NCBI GenBank assembly: GCA_951217055.1
Contig: OX578280.1
Span: 64,303,633-64,367,632 of the forward strand
Length of the DNA stretch: 64,000 nucleotides
Origin: Gerris lacustris
Taxonomy: Eukaryota > Arthropoda > Insecta > Hemiptera > Gerridae
Reading direction: 5' to 3'
Shown here: positions 11,225-22,794 of the stretch, piece after piece
Numbering within the stretch: position 1 is the stretch's first letter
Layout of the letters: each line of letters opens with the position of its first letter
Notes under the pieces: model-generated
Told to the model about the DNA's origin: nothing
The model's database searches: none
What the model saw: only the letters and a program-made list of their open reading frames with translations
Translations under genes and position numbers: made by a program

Positions 11225-12090
11225 TGTTAGATTTCTGTATAAAAAACTAACTAGTACTTAAGAATAAAACAAAAAAATTGATTAGATAATTATTTACTTG
11301 AAACAAATCAGCTTAAAATTAATCGTTGCCATCGTGATTTTGTGATTAAATCAACTAAATTGCTTTTATAAACCAACTAAATTGCTTTTATAAACCAACT
11401 GAATTGCTTTTATTAATCTGTGATCTTTTTACTATTTTAATTATCTTTTAGTTTTTTTTTCCAACATTCATTTGCATTTAATAATTTAATTTTCAAAATG
11501 ATGATAGGGATTTATTTTACTTTTCTTTTTCTTTTTTTTAAATGTAGGTATATATAAAACAATAAATATGTGTCCTTCAGACCTTACCAGGGGGGAAACC
11601 CCTGACCCCTAGACGCACTTTAAAAATTTTCTAAATTGACTATAAGTCATTCTTAATGGTGTCTCAGTTCTTCTTTTCATAATTTTTGGAAATTTTTTAA
11701 TGGCAGTAGGCGTAAGAATGACGTATTAATACTATTTATTATATGCGATGTAATAATAAATACATAATATGTGTAAAAACCTTCGGCATTTAATACAGCC
11801 AGAGCTATGGTAACCCCATTAAGACTTTAAGTTGGGCTAACATAATTATATTTTTTTTTTTTATAATTACATAATTATATTGGTTTAGTAGTAATAATCT
11901 TGCTATTATTAACATCATAAAGATAATCAAAAAATAAAAAATAAATATAAATTTGCATATAATCTATAATTAACCAACAAAAAATAAGGTCAATGAAAAA
12001 ACAAACAAAAAGAAAATAAAAACAAATAAAAAGAAAATAAAAACAAACAAAAAGAAAACAGAAATAAATATGGAGTAGGTTATGTTTTTT
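11225..12090. other. AT-rich sequence with short A-rich tandem repeats
   Basis: A small repeat of ACCAACTAAATTGCTTTTAT occurs near 11355-11420, and AAACAAAAAGAAAAT-like repeats run near 12000-12060. Nothing else was recognised. Confidence 0.4.
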
Positions 12091-12092
12091 TA

Positions 12093-12626
12093 TTAATAAA
12101 TATCGACAAACAATATATCATTGAAATTTATGATGTTACATGGGGTAAAAGGTGTTCTTTGCGATAAATAACGCACTCGGTGAGCCTCTGGGACAAAATG
12201 TCCATCATGTTCTGCAATTTTTCTTTTGAAATTGCTATAATGGTTCCCCGAATAGCTAATTCACTATTCCGTAAAGGAAACGTTTGGTGAAGTTCATTCA
12301 TTAAAATAAGAACAGTATGGGGAGGAGCTCCGTAATGTTGAAACCATATGGTTCGAAGATGTCGATGATATCTTCGCAGTTCAGGCCAAAGGAAATTTCT
12401 CAACTTATCCATATAACGTTCTGATGTCACTGTAACGATTTTGTCGTTTCCATAAAATAGAATGGTCCAATGACACCAAATCTCGTGACTGCACACTAAA
12501 TTTAAATATGTCGGACTATGCAAAGGACTTTCTTGGTATTCTTGAGCTTCATAATTATTATTTTGCAAATTATTTCGATTTTTCATTCATAAATTTCAAT
12601 GGTTTATTATTTGTCGATATTGTTAA
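12093..12626 (-). pseudogene. Mariner-type transposase relic between inverted repeats
   Basis: The 152-codon open frame at 12128-12586 resembles part of an insect mariner-family (IS630/Tc1 superfamily) DDE transposase. It reads VTSERYMDKLRNFLWPEL and then IWFQHYGAPPHT, corresponding to the family's WFQQDGAxxHT. The catalytic Asp of that motif is lost (QHYGA), and the following WPxRSPDLxPxDFFLWG block is missing, so the enzyme cannot work. An inverted repeat of about 40 bp lies flush with the frame (12093-12133 and 12587-12626, sharing TCATAAATTTCAAT and TTTGTCGATATT). The element is therefore a strongly shortened copy with its ends. A TA duplication is plausible at the outer edges but ambiguous. 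Confidence 0.65.
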
Positions 12627-12629
12627 TGA

Positions 12630-13855
12630 ATTTGTTACTACGTTTCCATAATGTTTAAATATGGATTGAATCCTGATTTGGGATTTGACAAGTTAGGTAT
12701 TTTCTATGAGTGGTATTAAATCCATATTCAATACGTTTTCAATACTCCAATTAACAATAATAAATAATTTAGTAACCACCTTTTAAAACCAGGTTTGTTG
12801 TGTCTGTTTTTTAAGAAACTAAAAATGATTGTTAAAGGTTATGTTTTTGATTGAATGGAGTGTGTTGTTTAGACAGATTTGACTAGTTTCACCAGAAAAA
12901 ACGCTAGGGGCGCTCACACTCTGCGCATGTCAGGATCGAGTTCAGGTGTTTCCATGAAACTCTATCCAGATACGATCCCAGAATTTAGTGTATCTTAATC
13001 TAAATCGTATTCAATCAGTATTGAATCTAGGTTTCCATGGACAATTTGGATCCAAAAACTGTATTCAACCCGTATTAAAGAAACGTGGAAACGTAGATGT
13101 ATAACCTACCTACACTAGCTGTTGCTTTTTTTCATTAACTTCATTGTTTGGTACAAAAATTCCCTCACAAAATCAGGGAACATTTATCTTGTAATCCACT
13201 TGAATCCTATCTTACCGATTAAAAAAAAGTAAAGAAAGTAGTTTAAAAGTAAACTACTTGTCCGATTTATATGAATTTATATGACACAGAAGACTTTTTT
13301 CGACCTTTTGAGCACAATTTTGCATAAAAATAAATGTGACCACACTGGAAATCGAAATAGGTCCAGAAAACCACACATCTTGTTTACTTGTGTTTTTGTA
13401 CACATTTTTTAAGTGTTTTGCTTTAATTTGTTATATCAATTAAAGTTATCGTGTTCTGTACATTGAAATAGTAAATGCATATTCTATGTTGGGGTCCCTT
13501 TCATTTACATTTCAGTCGGAGGATAAAAGGATGTCATAGAATTTAATATTTATGTCATTAAGAATATTGTTCTGGTAATTTTCCAAGCAATAATTAAACT
13601 GAAAATAAACTTTCAGAAATTATGGTACTATGAGGGGGTAGTGGGGAATTACAGCTTTGTTTATCCGCCGCTTAATTTTTTATTTATTTATAAAAAAGTA
13701 ATCACTGAATTAAAAGTTAATTTTGAATAAGTTTTCAAGTAACTAAGCAAAAAAAGTATGTGTAGCTCGGGGTGAATAATTAATTTAAATTTTTCTGGTT
13801 GCTAATTTTTGATACAAATTATATTTAGTTCGGTTTACCAATTATTGGGGGCTTT
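12630..13855. other. Mostly unique sequence with a diffuse inverted repeat
   Basis: Near 12650-12770 and 12950-13100 motifs such as AAATATGGATTGAAT / TATTCAATACG and GTTTCCATGGA / GAAACGTGGAAAC suggest an old TIR element. I could not fix its ends and no coding frame was seen. Confidence 0.35.
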
Positions 13856-13859
13856 TACA

Positions 13860-14185
13860 CCCGAAGGCGCAGGCCACTTAGGTGGGCCTCTACATCAAAC
13901 CCGGGTTAGGGACCGAAATCTTCACATATTGTGAAAGATATGGTCGTTAACCATGACTCCCCTCCTAGTAGTAATACAACCAAGAGTGCTATCACCATGG
14001 TTTCCAGGCCGAAACCTGGTGGCGCCACTCTTTCGAGGAGCTTCCTATTTCTTTAGATAATGCTGGGTGGTCATTCAGAGCTGTGGTCAGAAGCGGTCAC
14101 TCATTCATCTTCTGACCCAGCTCGAGACTGCTTGACTTGCCTTATCACTAGGCGAGCGCTCTAGCCTCCGAGCCACCCAGGCCCC
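13860..14185 (-). mobile_element. tRNA-derived SINE family B, copy B1
   Basis: On the minus strand the head begins near 14180 with the tRNA-like TGGGTGGCTCGGAGGCTAGA, then GCGCTCGCCTAGTGATAAG. The body ends with AGGTTTCGGCCTGGAAACCA near 14020-14000, a motif also found at 55118 in the second copy. No clear target duplication was found (GGGGGCTT and ATGGGCTT at the edges are only suggestive). Confidence 0.6.
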
Positions 14186-14189
14186 CCGG

Positions 14190-15270
14190 GCAATGGGCTT
14201 AATTTTATAATAAGAAAAAAGTAGAATTAAGTTTATTCATTTCGATGTTATTATATCTATTTAGATAAGCTATATCTATTGGATGACAAAAAAATCAAAA
14301 CAAACAATTATTTTTATCGGAATAAATGTGGTTGCCTTAACTTGGCAATAACAAATAATTTCGAGGTGAGTTGTTCGGCGCCGTCGAAACCCTGCTCGAT
14401 AATATAAATTTGTTTTATATATATGTCACCTCTATTACCTGAAATCAATTAAAACTATAATTTCCTCGACTGCATTTATTTTGCATTTAAATATCTACAG
14501 TAAATACATTTTCCATTCCAAATTTATAATAAATGTAACAAATTCTGTTAAATCCAGAACGCGAAATATACATCTACTAAATAATTTTTAATATTTTCCT
14601 GGAACGTAGTTAAAACCCAGAATTTCTAAACAAGGAGGTGAAAACAAGGCCACGCTTAATCCCTACCTCCTGGAGCTAAATCTGTTTTTGCCTACGGACG
14701 GAAAATAAGGGCGTGAAGTTTAAACGAGGTTTAAGTGAGTTGCGTCTTAAACCAGATAGCAGCACCGAGGGCTCAGGACTGGGTTTCATCGCTTGCTTCG
14801 TATTTAAGTTTAGTTCTTATCACAAAAGACTCTTTGTAATTCTAAACAGGGAATACACAAAGTTTCAAACAACGTTATATATTAATCTAGGTGATATAAA
14901 ACCTTTTTAACAAAAAGTCAATGAATGTACTTCCATTATTTGATTTGAACAAGAATTTTGTGTAATTTAAAGTTTTAATTAATTCAGCTTTATTTTATTT
15001 TAAAGTTTTGCTAGATTCTTAGCACTAGACTAAATTAATTTCTTCAGTAATATCAGTTATATTAGTTTTATATACAAGGACGATGAGAATCCCAAGGATT
15101 AAGGTTCCAGGATGTAATTTGGGAAGTATTAACAAATTTACGAATCAAATTGAGGATTATTACCGAAAGTTAGTAAGTTATGATATGAAGAAATACTTGC
15201 TTGGTCTGATGATCTCTAGACTTGTTTCGGACGAAGAATTTAGGAAGAATTTAGGACTCTAGGGATCGAA
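14190..15270. other. Unique AT-rich stretch, nothing identified
   Basis: The 65-residue open frame at 14713-14910 and the partly open stretch near 15085-15250 show no recognisable motif. No repeat boundary was found. Confidence 0.35.
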
Positions 15271-15274
15271 ATGA

Positions 15275-15318
15275 ACACGTAAAGTCTACATGAGAGAGTC
15301 CATGTAGACTTTACGTGT
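15275..15318. repeat. Perfect 18-bp hairpin
   Basis: ACACGTAAAGTCTACATG (15275-15292) is followed after 8 bases by its exact complement (15301-15318). The purpose is unknown; it may be the remnant of a small foldback element. Confidence 0.85.
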
Positions 15319-15329
15319 GACTCCCAGAG

Positions 15330-16540
15330 TTCTACATTCTTCTGCTGATGTTGGCATACAGCCGAAACAGGTCCAGTGATCCTCAGATCGAGCAAGTATC
15401 GACAGTAAGTATCTCTTTATGTCATAAAATGTATAAACATTTATGATAAAGTTATTTGTGTACATGCATTGGTCTTTGTTAAAATATATAATCGTCTATC
15501 AATCCATCCTCAGCGCTGCAGCCTGAATTGTAGAAGACTTTTGACTTTTTTCGTCATTATCTTACTCTCCCCATTTCACCTGCTTGAGGGTCCTTCATGT
15601 TTGCAGCTCCCACGTCTTTACTCGACTTACTTATGTCGACCTTTACTCTTGGTCATCTCTCGCTATTCGCATGTATAGTTATTTCGTTTGGTCATTCGTT
15701 GGAGAGACATGCGTCATTCATACATGCCTCAGATAACATTCAAAGCGACTTCAGTAAAATTCTGTTTGTAGATTTTCTTGGTCTTACAGTTGTTACGGAG
15801 AATTCGGCTGTTCTCTAAGACATTCTCCTTAACAAATTCCTCTCAAAGATTCCGAAAGAATCAATAACAGTCAAGGACCCAGGACACCCTTTTAGATTAG
15901 GATTCAGACCCTTTTTTATTTAATATATATAATATTGTTGAATTTAATTTGAATTCAATTGGAATTCATTGTCTTGCAGATATGCAGTACTCATCCGATT
16001 TTTAAGATGTCTGGATTGTTTGTTCGCCCAAACGAACACGTTTGAATCTTCATTTGTCTAGGAATTTTTCAATTCGAAGACAAAAATAAATTCTAAAATG
16101 CTTCGGTAAGCTCGGAAGCGAAACATGGTAGAACAAGTTTGCTTGTATTACATCGTTTCAGAAGACAGATATTGTTTGCCTGTTATTTATGATAGCCGAG
16201 GGCCAGGCCTGAGGATGCGAGAGCTGAATTTCGATCTTGGTTGTACAGATCAAGTTCACGATAGAGTTCGGTGGTGATTAATGCTTCTGAATCCTTGATT
16301 AATGAATTTCCGATAACCGAACAGAAAGGTAGAGGTCATACACTAAAAACTAGGGAGATGCACCTGGGAATATCTATCCCATTAACCATAAAATTAGATT
16401 AAAATCCCTTCATTTTTTTTCTAAATCTCTTGAGATACATGGATATAGTAGGACAAACATAACTAATATCCATTATCGAAATAAAATAAAAATAAAAAGT
16501 TATTTCATGGTTACAAGAGAGTTAGTTCTTGTTCAATTTC
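15330..16540. other. Unique AT-rich stretch, little identified
   Basis: Overlapping short open frames near 15469-15818 lack recognisable motifs. AATGCTTCGGTAAGCTCGGA near 16098 resembles the 3' hairpin of family E, so a decayed end may lie there. Confidence 0.35.
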
Positions 16541-16599
16541 GTGTACTACAATAAAAGAAAATAAAATATTTTACTTTTAAATAACTTTATGAATTTGAA

Positions 16600-16985
16600 T
16601 GCACATAATAATTTTTCTTTCTCCAGAACAATTACAATGCTTCCGTTGCCTACGGTAAGCTCGAAAGCATAAAAGGGGACGCTAATTAATTGAGCGAGCG
16701 TAGCGAGCTTCCTACATTCAACGAAATAAGCACCGTGTCTGTGTGAATGTCGGAAACGTGTGACGATAACGTGAGTAAAAGTTGACCGATTTTGGTGAAT
16801 TTGGTTCACATTTTATCAATTTCCAGGACGAGTTAGTTGCACAACGTCATCTGCCCAAGCGTTCGCGCGAACATTTTAAATTGGTATTTAAGACGGGAAA
16901 AATTCTTTCTTCATCTATTCGACAAGACAATTTATTTTCAGATTCACTTCAGAGCAACAGCGCTATGAAGTGTTAAAAATCGCTA
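16600..16985 (-). mobile_element. Family E fragments, copy E2
   Basis: A 3' hairpin block (ATGCTTCCGTTGCCTACGGT) lies at 16638-16670. It is followed on the minus strand by the middle of the family as in the copy at 19700-20000: AGCGATTTTTAACACTTCATAGC, CGTTGTGCAACTAACTCG-like and CACCAAAATCGGTCAAC. Because the hairpin is palindromic, the joint may be two copies end to end. Confidence 0.5.
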
Positions 16986-17400
16986 AAACTATTAAAGTGG
17001 TCCTAAACGTTTAAAATAGAGCAAAACAACGTTTTCACAAATATTATCTTACGTTCTCATGTATCGACTTTTTTAAAAAACAAATTTTTAAAATTTTAAA
17101 ACTACACTTAAATCATCTTATTTACTATTGAGAAACATGCATATGAAATTTCAACCTGATATAAGCAGAAGTTTTTGTGTAGTGAAGTGATACATTTTAT
17201 AATAGCTTAAATGGAGTAGGCCGGGGCGTGAGCGTGAGGGTTAAAGAATAATTCTGTTCCCTCACTACACGGCTCATTGCTATAGCCATTCTCTTTAACT
17301 ATCGACTCATCATTATTAACTATTTTCTTAATACTCAATATTCATTGTATTATGCTCGCTTCAATGAAAGAGCTACGCGATGCCTAGTTAAATTAGACCA
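16985..17400. repeat. Dispersed repeat family G, copy G1
   Basis: Blocks such as AAAACAACGTTTT, TACATTTTATAATAGCTTAA, CACTACACGGCTC and ATGCTCGCTTCAATGA are matched in the same order at 26960-27330. The two copies align over about 400 bp in the same orientation with many differences. No frame is conserved between them, so neither looks like a gene. Confidence 0.55.
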
Positions 17401-17597
17401 TGAAGGCGTAAATACACGTGCTTATAACTCAACAAAAGAATGCGAATAGCCCGCAGAGGAATGATTCTGTCATGAGAACACAGTGCAAAACGTGAGTAAA
17501 TACCATGGGGTTTGATTTTTGTCTTGCCAGGGGCACGAGTTGGAAGAGGGGGTGGTGGGTTGCCTTGTGTATGTAGCTCGCACATGACCAATCACAC

Positions 17598-17835
17598 GTA
17601 TGATAAAAAGCATGTTTCACTAGCAAATGGACATAGCTTCTGCAGTATGCCATCCGGATGATAAAAGTATACGGTTTCATTGGCAAATGGACATAGCTTC
17701 TGCTGTATGCCATCACCCGAATGATAAAAGCATATTGTTTCACTGGTAAATGGACATAGCTTCTGCAGCATGACATCACCTGGATGATAAAAGCATACTC
17801 TTTCACTGGAAAATGGACATAGCTTTAGCAGTATG
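17598..17835. repeat. 62-bp minisatellite, four copies
   Basis: Units contain AAATGGACATAGCTTCTGC and ATGATAAAAGCATA. Two overlapping minus-strand frames across it encode a repeated KLCPF peptide, which is an effect of the tandem repeat rather than a gene. Confidence 0.85.
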
Positions 17836-17839
17836 CCAT

Positions 17840-18635
17840 CTACTGCCATGCTAGTTATTCGCCAGTGGCATGTTTGTAACTTAACTAGCATATTTATTAC
17901 CACCTTAATGAGTTGTATGAGCATAACATCATTAAAGCAAGCTATGAGGAAGCTATTTATTGAACTCTTTCGCCTCAAATAATTATGCAATACCATATTT
18001 ATTAGTCAACAAAAAGTCAATTTCTAAAAATAGAAGCATTAAGTCTAAAAGTTTAGAACCGATTTCCTTTTATTATTTCCATGTATATGTATTTCTCGTG
18101 GGTGTAATTTCAAGGCTTAATCGATTTCAGCCCTAATTTAAAAGAAGGTCTGTCCAAGTTGTATCAGATCGATTTTGTATTGTAGATACAAGCCAGTTAA
18201 TGAATAATTTGGTTTTCCTAAGAAATCTCTCACGATTTCCTATTCATTATAAACTTTCGTCCCACGAAACTCCTTTCATGTACAAATAGATTTTCTAAGT
18301 ATATATTTTATCAATAGCTGAAATTTAAATCCGGAAATAACTGCAATATTGGTTTCTGTGAAAGGATTTTTGAGCAGCTTTCATTTTGAAAATCTCTCCT
18401 TTTAATTTTTCTCAGATTCTGCACTATTGATGGAAATCTGTGAATTACTCAAATTGCCACAAAAAAGTTAAAAAAAAAGACGGCCATTTTTTTTAACCTG
18501 AGAAAAAATTGTCGTCATCGCCTGGATTAAGAAAAAATATGTTGTAGATCGAACTGAAAAAGTCAGAATATAATTTTATAAAAAAGATAAAATCTCCGTA
18601 TCTACTTTGTCTTATAAATAATCATTAATGTAGAA
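17840..18635. other. AT-rich sequence, nothing identified
   Basis: No coding frame with recognisable motifs, no RNA gene and no repeat boundary was seen. Confidence 0.4.
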
Positions 18636-19587
18636 ATCTCCTTACTTTGACCATTCATTTAGTTTATTACGTTATTTTTATTAAAGAAATATTACATATT
18701 CTTTTTTCCTCCAGAAGGGAGAAAACATTAACATTCCACCCTTGTTTATAGGGAGGAATGGATCCCATTACAGCCTAGTTGTGAAAATGAGGAGGGAAAG
18801 CAAAACGCAGGGCGGCAAATAAAAATCAGGGCGGAAAGTATATGAGTACCCTATTAGCTTAAGTTAAAAATACTGCGGTTATTTTAAGATATAATGAAAT
18901 AAGATCTATAAGCAGTAGAGCCAACTTATTATTCTTAAAAAAAAATAGTGTTACCTGTTATGTAACAAGTAGCAGTTCTGTTTATCTAAATATCTCGACA
19001 GGTTAACATCTGTTTTTGTATTAAATATTCTTTTAATTTATTTATTTATTTTGTTAAAATTAAAGGTATAAAAATTTGTAGATTTAGTTATTAATACCTA
19101 AATAAATAGATATTTTTCTCCCTTCTAGAGGAAAAATCTCGTAAGTACCACGGGAGCAAAAAGTCATATTATCCTCGCTATAATTAACTCCCTCGGCTAC
19201 GCCTCGGGATTAACCTTCATGGTTCCCTCAGCTGGGCCTCAGGAACAAACTAAATAACTCCCTCGGCTACGCCTCGGAATTTAGGCAGTATTGTTCCCTC
19301 GGCTACGCCTCAGGAACCAACCAAAATGCTCAGGGTGTAATGACTTTGTTTCCTCCTTTGGTGCGAAAATAGCTATTATGAGCTACTTTGTCCATTCATT
19401 TAGTTTATTGAGTTATTTTTATTAAAGTAATATCAAACATCCTTTGTAAGTTACTTGGCCCATTCATTTAGTTAATTCCAATTTTCTTTTTATTAAAGTA
19501 ATATCTAATATCCTAAGCAAGTCAAGCTAGTTACTTTGTCCATTAATTTAATTTATTTCGTTCTTTTATTAAAGTAATATAAAAATA
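18636..19587. repeat. Tandem repeat of ~65 bp, interrupted by an inserted element
   Basis: The unit TACTTTGTCCATTCATTTAG...ATTTTTATTAAAGTAATAT occurs at 18641-18710 and again three times at 19383-19587, with a stray copy near 20193. The gap between is filled by the element at 18704-19375. Confidence 0.6.
18704..19375. mobile_element. Unclassified element with CCTCGGCTACGCCTCGG repeats
   Basis: TTCCTCCAGAAGGGAGAAAA near 18708 is matched in inverted form by TTTTCTCCCTTCTAGAGGAA near 19120. The right part holds four or so copies of a module built on TCCCTCGGCTACGCCTCGG. A related copy lies at 45460-45850, so this is a dispersed family. No coding content or clear target duplication was seen. Confidence 0.5.
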
Positions 19588-20171
19588 GACTGCCAATTAG
19601 TGTGGCACATAGCTTCCTCGCATCCTATCATGTACTTTATTGTTATATTAACATTAAAATTATAGTTATATTACATTATTCTTATATTGTTTATAGTGTA
19701 AAAACTATTAATAGTTTTAGCGATCTTTAACACTTCATAGCGGTGTCGCTGTTGGTGTTACTAAAAAATTGTATTTGAAAAAAATGTTTGTCTCATTGAA
19801 TAGATGAAGTTAGATTTTATTCCCGACCTAAAATTCTAATTTTAAATTTGAAGTTCACGTTTACGCTAGCGTTGCTCGTGAACGCTTGGACGGATAACGT
19901 TGTCCTACGAACTCGTCCTGAGCATTGGTAAAATGAACATGTCTACCAAATTTCATCAAAATCGGTCGATATTTACTCAAGTTATCGTCGCACGTTTCAT
20001 AATTCGCGGACACACAGACCGACAGACAGACAGACAGACAGGCAGACACGAGACCAAAAATGTTCCCTTATGTCTGAAACGGATTACTGTCTTGGAATTT
20101 TTAAAATCGGAGGCATAAAAGTTTTTCGTTCTCAAAAGTGAACACAATGCTTCCGTTACCTTCCGTAAGCA
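19588..20171 (+). mobile_element. Family E repeat, near-complete copy E3
   Basis: The copy runs from the left end (AGACTGCCAATTAGTGTGGC) through CATCAAAATCGGTCGAT near 19955 and a GACAGACAGACAGACAGACA microsatellite near 20020 to the 3' hairpin (GCTTCCGTTACCTTCCGTAA) near 20150-20171. At about 584 bp it defines the full length of the family. The short open frames on both strands across it are chance. Confidence 0.7.
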
Positions 20172-20394
20172 AATATCAAATGTCGTAATCGAGTTATTTT
20201 GTCCATTAATTTAGTTTATTCTGTACAATTTAATTATATTATTAAATTAATTTAATATTCGTTACTTCAAGGTTATATTAGTTTAAAAAGTTAATTTTAT
20301 TAGTGACTTTTCGAAGAAAATTTAGCTATTGTAATGGCTTCAAAATTTTAGAAAATTTTAGTTATTTTTAAATAACTATTAAAACAAAAGGATG

Positions 20395-20546
20395 TTTAGT
20401 CCAATGTGCTTTGGGACAAAGGAATATCACACTTCTGTTTTTGTAAGAGGAGTAACAATCTTAAGAAGAATATTCTGTACCCCTTCTTTAGATAGTTACT
20501 CCCCTCTGTGTTTTTTATAAGGGGAGTAACAATCTAAAGAAGTGCC
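20395..20546. mobile_element. hAT-type MITE, partial copy
   Basis: The core (GATGTTTAGTCCAATGTGCT, GGGACAAAGGAATATCACAC) and the right end (GTAACAATCTAAAGAAGTGCC) match the complete copies at 24192 and 40520. The left end is missing. The right end and its flank are repeated about 100 bp further on (to near 20670), a local tandem duplication. Confidence 0.7.
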
Positions 20547-20675
20547 TGTTATATTATTAATATGTTTACCTAAGCTTCCATTTTATCATTTTATTTTATA
20601 AGGGCTATCATTTTATAAGGGGAGTATCAATCTAAAGAAGTGCCTGTTATATTATTAATATGTTTACCTAAACTT

Positions 20676-20710
<35 letters not shown>

Positions 20711-20940
20711 CTAAATAGCGTGAGTAGATAAAATATTGTATGCAAAAAGGCAGCAAAGGAAACGTTTCTGCCTCTTGCGTGTATTCATTGCCAGCCTCAG
20801 CTAGATAAATTAGGTAAATTACCTGCCACGGCAGTTAATTTTCGTATCCTGTCTTCGCCTCCGGCTCGGAGACTAACTTTATCACTCGTCAGTAAAATTC
20901 TATTTTACTGCCTAGTTACATAAATATGTAACCAATCCTA

Positions 20941-21035
20941 GCAAAAAATATTACTTTTCTTCTAAAAATATTACTTTTCTTGCGAAAAATATTACTATTC
21001 TAGCGAAAAATATTGCTTTTCTAGCGAAAAATTTC
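20941..21035. repeat. Short tandem repeat, unit about 22 bp
   Basis: AAAAATATTACTTTTCT-type units joined by CTAGCG or TTGCG are repeated four times. Confidence 0.6.
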
Positions 21036-21039
21036 CCTA

Positions 21040-21730
21040 CTCCTAATAAAATTAATTGTTATGATCATTCTTAACTTACGTGAAAATGTCAATTAAAAAA
21101 AAAAAATGGAATGCAATATTTAATTTTTAATTTAAAAATAAAATAAAAAATCACTTTATATTTCATAGCTTAAGTGAATATTAAGGTTTATTGAATTCTA
21201 TTAAAGCGTTGAATCTATATAATATTTCTTTAGCCCTTTTTCCATACTCTTTGAAGGTAGAATATGGAAAAGCTTATCTCGGACAGCCAGAATATGGGAT
21301 TAAGGTTGAGACAGGATTTTTCCGAACCCTTATTACCATACTTTCATTTTCTTCACGCTACATGGGTTCAGGAAAAATCCTTTTTTCCCCTGACTATATG
21401 ACCTGCTTTTTGGTCTCCTTTAGTAAAAAAAAAAAAAAAAAAAAAAAAAATGAAGGAAATTGGGTAAAAGAAAAACATAGTATTCGAAAAAAACAATTTT
21501 ACCTTTTTTTTTTTTTGGATTGGACCTTATCTTTATTTCTTGTTAACGAGAGGTTTCTTGCTTTTCTATATGAATATATTTTTAATCAATCAAATTATCA
21601 TATTTGTTAGTAACCTTGTTCGGGTCAATAAAAATTGACGTATGTGATTTTACCAGTTTTTATTTTCTTATTAGTGTGATAGTATGCGAAAATTCGAATA
21701 ATGAATGAACAAGTTAAAGAAACGTGACCG
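21040..21730. other. AT-rich sequence, no gene recognised
   Basis: The 139-residue open frame at 21191-21610 spans a 26-bp poly-A run (poly-Lys) and a T-rich run. It has no recognisable domain and is probably chance. Confidence 0.4.
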
Positions 21731-21734
21731 TGAG

Positions 21735-22250
21735 AATTAAATTACTAGCCATGTCTGCGCTCGGCTATTATTGAATCAAGGGCAGCACGAGGTAGTGAGT
21801 TCGATCCCGCGCCATGATGCTCTAATTTACAAGTATAAATTGAGGACGGATCAGGACGAGGGAATTGATTTGCATCTGCGAGTCAAGAGTGGTACAGGGT
21901 CGTGGGTGTGACGCTCTGATTTATATAGCTCAGTAATGATCACATCATACTCTTCGGTGGTACAATGTGCAGTGGTATGTGTGAAGTGGCTTGAACTCTA
22001 CACTACGGAGCTAGTAAAATAGGCCTAACATGAGGTCGTGAGTTTGATCCCTCGCCGTGACGCTCTGCTTTATATGGCTCACTAATGATCACATCATACT
22101 CATACTCTTCGGCGGTACAATGTGCAGTGGTATCATGTGTGAAGTGGCTTGAACTCTACACTACGGAGCTAGTAAAATAGGCCTAACATGAGGTCGTGAG
22201 TTCGATCCCTCGCCGTGATGTTCTGATTTATATGGCTCACCATTCATGGC
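21735..22250 (+). mobile_element. tRNA-derived SINE family A, copy A3, with internal duplications
   Basis: TGAGTTCGATCCCGCGCCAT near 21797 is the B-box region, followed by the family body. A block of about 175 bp (GATCACATCATACTC, GGTACAATGTGCAGTGGTAT, GAAGTGGCTTGAACTCTACA, GTCGTGAGTTCGATCCCTCG) is then repeated in tandem at 21930-22105 and 22085-22245. Each repeat carries its own B-box-like motif. Copy A2 shows a comparable duplication, so duplication of the body recurs in this family. Confidence 0.7.
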
Positions 22251-22560
22251 TCGTATTCAAACTGAAGGATTTGTTGCTGCAAAACGCGTTCCTTGCACAT
22301 CTTCTTTCCATAGTCATGTTTATATATCAGCAAACACGCAAGAAACCAAAACAAATCATGCAAGTTGAGACAGGAACAGAACTAGCTTTGACAAGATATT
22401 AATTCACAATTCTATTACTGACTAAAGCATTTAGATAAATTTATTTGTGACTAGGAAATTCTAGTTTTTATTGATTTCAGTTTGGTCTGTGATATTATAT
22501 ATATGTGTACGGGTCCAGTAAAATTGGCCTAAAACTAGGTTCAAACAATTGGTCCGTCTT

Positions 22561-22665
22561 ATCCATCTAGTACCTAGGACCCATCTATATCCATCTAGTA
22601 CCTAGGACCCATCTATATCCATCTAGTACCTAGGACCCATCTATATCCATCTAGTACCTAGGACC
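22561..22665. repeat. 28-bp minisatellite, four near-identical copies
   Basis: The unit ATCCATCTAGTACCTAGGAC plus CCATCTAT is repeated with almost no differences, so it is young. SINE A fragments lie on both sides (GGGTCCAGTAAAATTGGCCT at 22511 and GAAGTGGCTAGAACTCCCAC near 22688). Confidence 0.9.
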
Positions 22666-22668
22666 TAC

Positions 22669-22790
22669 TACTACTATTATGATGAGTGAAGTGGCTAGAA
22701 CTCCCACGGGGTTCGTACAAATTTCTTGGTTCCAACAAGTGCTACTACTACTAACTACTCAGCGCCGGCGCTACGCACAGGCGGGGCAGG
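22669..22790 (+). mobile_element. SINE family A 3' fragment
   Basis: A TACTACTAC tail-like run, GTGAAGTGGCTAGAACTCCC and a second ACTACTACTAACTACT run match the 3' part of family A. The head is missing. Confidence 0.45.
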
Positions 22791-22794
22791 CGGA

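Noticed and set aside
17429..17996. Two overlapping open frames of 125 and 134 codons
   Set aside because: Their repeated peptides come from the 62-bp minisatellite at 17598-17835.
21191..21610. 139-codon open frame
   Set aside because: It depends on poly-A (Lys run) and T-rich tracts and shows no recognisable motif.
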